A stretch of 22,929 nucleotides of DNA, taken from positions 1 through 22,929 of the forward strand of contig CAMVOG010000008.1 of the NCBI GenBank assembly GCA_947169005.1, in the 5' to 3' direction. The notes under the pieces were generated by a model. The model ran no database searches. It was given only the letters and a program-made list of their open reading frames with translations, and was not told where the DNA came from. Position numbers and translations under genes: made by a program. Below are positions 21,156 through 22,929 of the stretch, piece by piece; position 1 is the first letter of the stretch, and every line of letters starts with the position of its first letter. This DNA comes from an uncultured Clostridia bacterium (GTDB lineage Bacteria > Bacillota > Clostridia > Oscillospirales > Oscillospiraceae).

Positions 21156-22076
21156 TCATTCGGCGCTGCCCCGCGCCTTGTCCCGCAGGCCCTTCGCACC
21201 CGCGGCCACCTCCGTGATCTCCTGGGTGATAGCCGCCTGGCGGACCCGGTTATACTGCATGGAGAGCTTATCCAGCATTTCATCGGCGTTGCGGCCCGCG
21301 GCGTCCATCGCCATCATGCGGGCGCTTTGCTCCGAGCAAAAGCTGTCCACCAGGGCGCTGTAGACGTAGCCCGTCACATAGCTGGGGACTAGGGCCTCCA
21401 GCACGCTCTCCACAGAGGGGAAAAATTCCTTTTCCTCCCCGGTCATCTCGTCCTCTAAATTGCCGGTGAAGAAATCCGGGTCGATGGGCAGAAGCTGATG
21501 CTCGATCACTTCCGTGCTTCCGGCCCGGTGCATATCGGTATAAATGATGTGGATCTCGTCGATCTCGCCCTCGTCGAAGCGCTTTAAAAGATAGCTGCCG
21601 ATATCCCGCGCCCGGCCCATGTTCGGGTCCCGCGCGGAAAAGAGGAACTCCGGGTCCACGTTGGCCCCGCGCTTCATCAGATACTGCCGCCCGTATTCCC
21701 CGGCCACGTACAGCGTCATTTTCACGTTGCGGGCCAGGTACTGCTGGGCGGTGAGATAATCGCCCACCAGCTTGAGGATATTGTGGTTATAGGCGCCCGC
21801 CAGGCCCCTGTCGGAGGTGACGACAAGGCAGCCGATGTTGATATCCGTGGTCTTGTCCCGGTCGTCCCGCTGCACATAGCGGTGGTGCAGCTCGGGCACC
21901 CGGTCAAAGATCAAGGACATTTCCCGCTTGAGATTGTCAAAATAGGGGCGGGTCTGCTCCAGGTCCCGGCGGGTCTTGCGCAGCTTGGTGGTGGAGATCA
22001 TGTACATGGCGCTGGTGATCTTCTTGGTATCCTCAATGCTCTTGATGCGGTTGCGTATTTCTCTCGCGTTTGCCAT
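21156..22076 (-). CDS. atpG: F1 ATP synthase gamma subunit
   Basis: The 306-aa central shaft subunit starts with the coiled-coil helix ANAREIRNRIKSIEDTKKITSAMYMIS and ends with the partner helix (RMMAMDAAGRNADEMLDKLSMQYNRVRQAAITQEI). The conserved VVTSDRGLAGAYNHN segment lies near 85-100. It is slightly longer than the common ~285 residues, with acidic additions around 195-215. A strong AAGGGGGG site precedes the ATG, and the gap to atpA is 32 bp. Confidence 0.97.
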   Translation of the reverse strand: MANAREIRNRIKSIEDTKKITSAMYMISTTKLRKTRRDLEQTRPYFDNLKREMSLIFDRVPELHHRYVQRDDRDKTTDINIGCLVVTSDRGLAGAYNHNILKLVGDYLTAQQYLARNVKMTLYVAGEYGRQYLMKRGANVDPEFLFSARDPNMGRARDIGSYLLKRFDEGEIDEIHIIYTDMHRAGSTEVIEHQLLPIDPDFFTGNLEDEMTGEEKEFFPSVESVLEALVPSYVTGYVYSALVDSFCSEQSARMMAMDAAGRNADEMLDKLSMQYNRVRQAAITQEITEVAAGAKGLRDKARGSAE

Positions 22077-22108
22077 GCCCGATCCCCCCTTCTGATAAGA
22101 TAGTCTAC

Positions 22109-22929
22109 TTAGCGATAATTCGCGGCGTTATCCCGCGCGAAGGCCTTGGCAGCCTCGGTGATGCGCTCCCGCAGCTCCGGGGACAGGTCGCCCACCAGCG
22201 TGATCTCGCTGCAGATATCCACCTGCTCGGTGGCAAAATAATGGAGCATGGCCGCCTGGAAATCCTTGATCCGCTCCACGGGCACCCGCAGCAGCACCCG
22301 CTCCTCCGCCGCCACCAGGCTCACCACCTGCTCCCAAAGGGACAAGGGCTCGGACTGCTTCTGCCGCAGCAGCCGCATGAGGCCGGAGCCAAATTGCAGC
22401 TGCTCCTTGGTCTCCTCGTCCAGGTCGCTGGAAAACTGGGTAAAGACCTCCATTTCACGATACTGGGCAAGCTCCAGGCGAATGGCGCCCGCGGCCTTCT
22501 TCATAGCCTTGGTCTGTGCCGCGCCGCCCACGCGGGAAACGGAAAGGCCCACATTCACGGCCGGCCGCTGGCCCGCCAGGAAGAGGTCGCTTTCCAGGAA
22601 AATCTGTCCGTCGGTGATGGAGATCACGTTGGTGGGAATATAGGCGGAAACGTCGCCCGCCTGGGTCTCGATCACGGGCAGGGCCGTGATGCTGCCGCCT
22701 CCCTGCTCGTCGCTGAGGCGGGCGGCCCGCTCCAGCAGACGGGAATGAAGATAAAAAACGTCGCCGGGAAATGCCTCGCGCCCGGGAGAGCGGCCCAGCA
22801 GCAGGCTCAGCTCCCGGTAGGCCACGGCATGCTTGGAAAGATCGTCATAGACGATCAGCACATCCCGACCCCGATGCATAAAAAACTCCGCCATGGCGCA
22901 GCCCGCATAGGGGGCCACATATTGAATGG
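22109..22929 (-). CDS. atpA: F1 ATP synthase alpha subunit, partial (C-terminal part)
   Basis: The frame runs off the window edge; about 273 codons of a protein usually near 500 residues are present, and the nucleotide-binding P-loop is missing. Family segments are YVAPYAGCAMAEFF, VLIVYDDLSKHAVAYRELSLLLGRSPGREAFPGDVFYLHSRLLERAA, the PTNVISITDGQIFLESDLF stretch and VGLSVSRVGGAAQTKAMK with the conserved Arg of the neighbouring active site. It is upstream of atpG in the usual A-G-D-C order. The plus-strand end of the window lies within this gene. Confidence 0.97.
   Translation of the reverse strand, partial: IQYVAPYAGCAMAEFFMHRGRDVLIVYDDLSKHAVAYRELSLLLGRSPGREAFPGDVFYLHSRLLERAARLSDEQGGGSITALPVIETQAGDVSAYIPTNVISITDGQIFLESDLFLAGQRPAVNVGLSVSRVGGAAQTKAMKKAAGAIRLELAQYREMEVFTQFSSDLDEETKEQLQFGSGLMRLLRQKQSEPLSLWEQVVSLVAAEERVLLRVPVERIKDFQAAMLHYFATEQVDICSEITLVGDLSPELRERITEAAKAFARDNAANYR

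Noticed and set aside
19821..21392. A 523-codon plus-strand open frame over atpD and atpG
   Set aside because: It is a shadow of the highly conserved ATP synthase genes.
1..22929. CRISPR array or transposase-bearing insertion sequence
   Set aside because: No regularly spaced short repeats and no transposase, integrase or cas-like frame were found on either strand.

Overview
The window looks like a chromosomal segment from a GC-rich, spore-forming member of the Clostridia, most like the Oscillospiraceae/Ruminococcaceae. The grounds are clostridial-type F1 ATP synthase genes, a spoIVFA/spoIVFB-like pair, an NHLM-type peptide export operon, strong sigma-A promoters and AGGAGG ribosome binding sites. 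This placement is inferred from gene content alone.

Layout. (1) 1-1417: a tRNA-Pro(CGG) gene is followed by a scrambled block. The block holds a second direct copy and an inverted copy of the tRNA 3' part, several hairpins, and two AT-richer genes: a four-helix-bundle protein of the S23/IVP family and a GNAT acetyltransferase. A terminator with a conserved downstream tag occurs at both edges, so this looks like a small insertion at a tRNA. (2) 1418-6235, minus strand: a three-gene NHLM-type export operon with a short HlyD-like adaptor, an ABC transporter with C39 peptidase, and a second ABC transporter. Divergent from it, at 6469, is an unusual regulator with an N-terminal XRE helix-turn-helix fused to a receiver domain. 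A 7-bp dyad lies between them, just upstream of the likely export promoter. No precursor peptide is visible. (3) 7192-7524, minus strand: a small HEAT-like helical protein behind a near-consensus promoter.

(4) 7728-13384: the most unusual part, a seven-gene tandem operon of paralogous single-pass membrane proteins (P1-P7, 260-286 aa) that match no family I recognise. They share an N-terminal anchor, an LYDYARSLP motif, two DG-x-x-W motifs and a C-terminal PAG-x-YR-x-ELY motif. The DNA shows recent duplication (P3/P4), a second close pair separated by other copies (P2/P6), and mosaic conservation with near-identical ends around divergent middles.

(5) 13439-14922, minus strand: a SpoIVFA-like LytM/M23 protein overlapping a SpoIVFB-like M50 protease, probably sporulation intramembrane proteolysis. 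(6) 15206-17739: an MBOAT O-acyltransferase plus DHHW/AlgJ-like protein pair for acylation of a surface polymer, behind a strong promoter and a hairpin-rich leader. (7) 17767-19287: a P1B-type ATPase-derived protein that has lost its actuator domain and every catalytic motif, a probable pseudoenzyme. (8) 19330-22929, minus strand: atpA (partial), atpG, atpD and atpC, the F1 part of the ATP synthase operon, converging on the pseudo-ATPase at a shared terminator.
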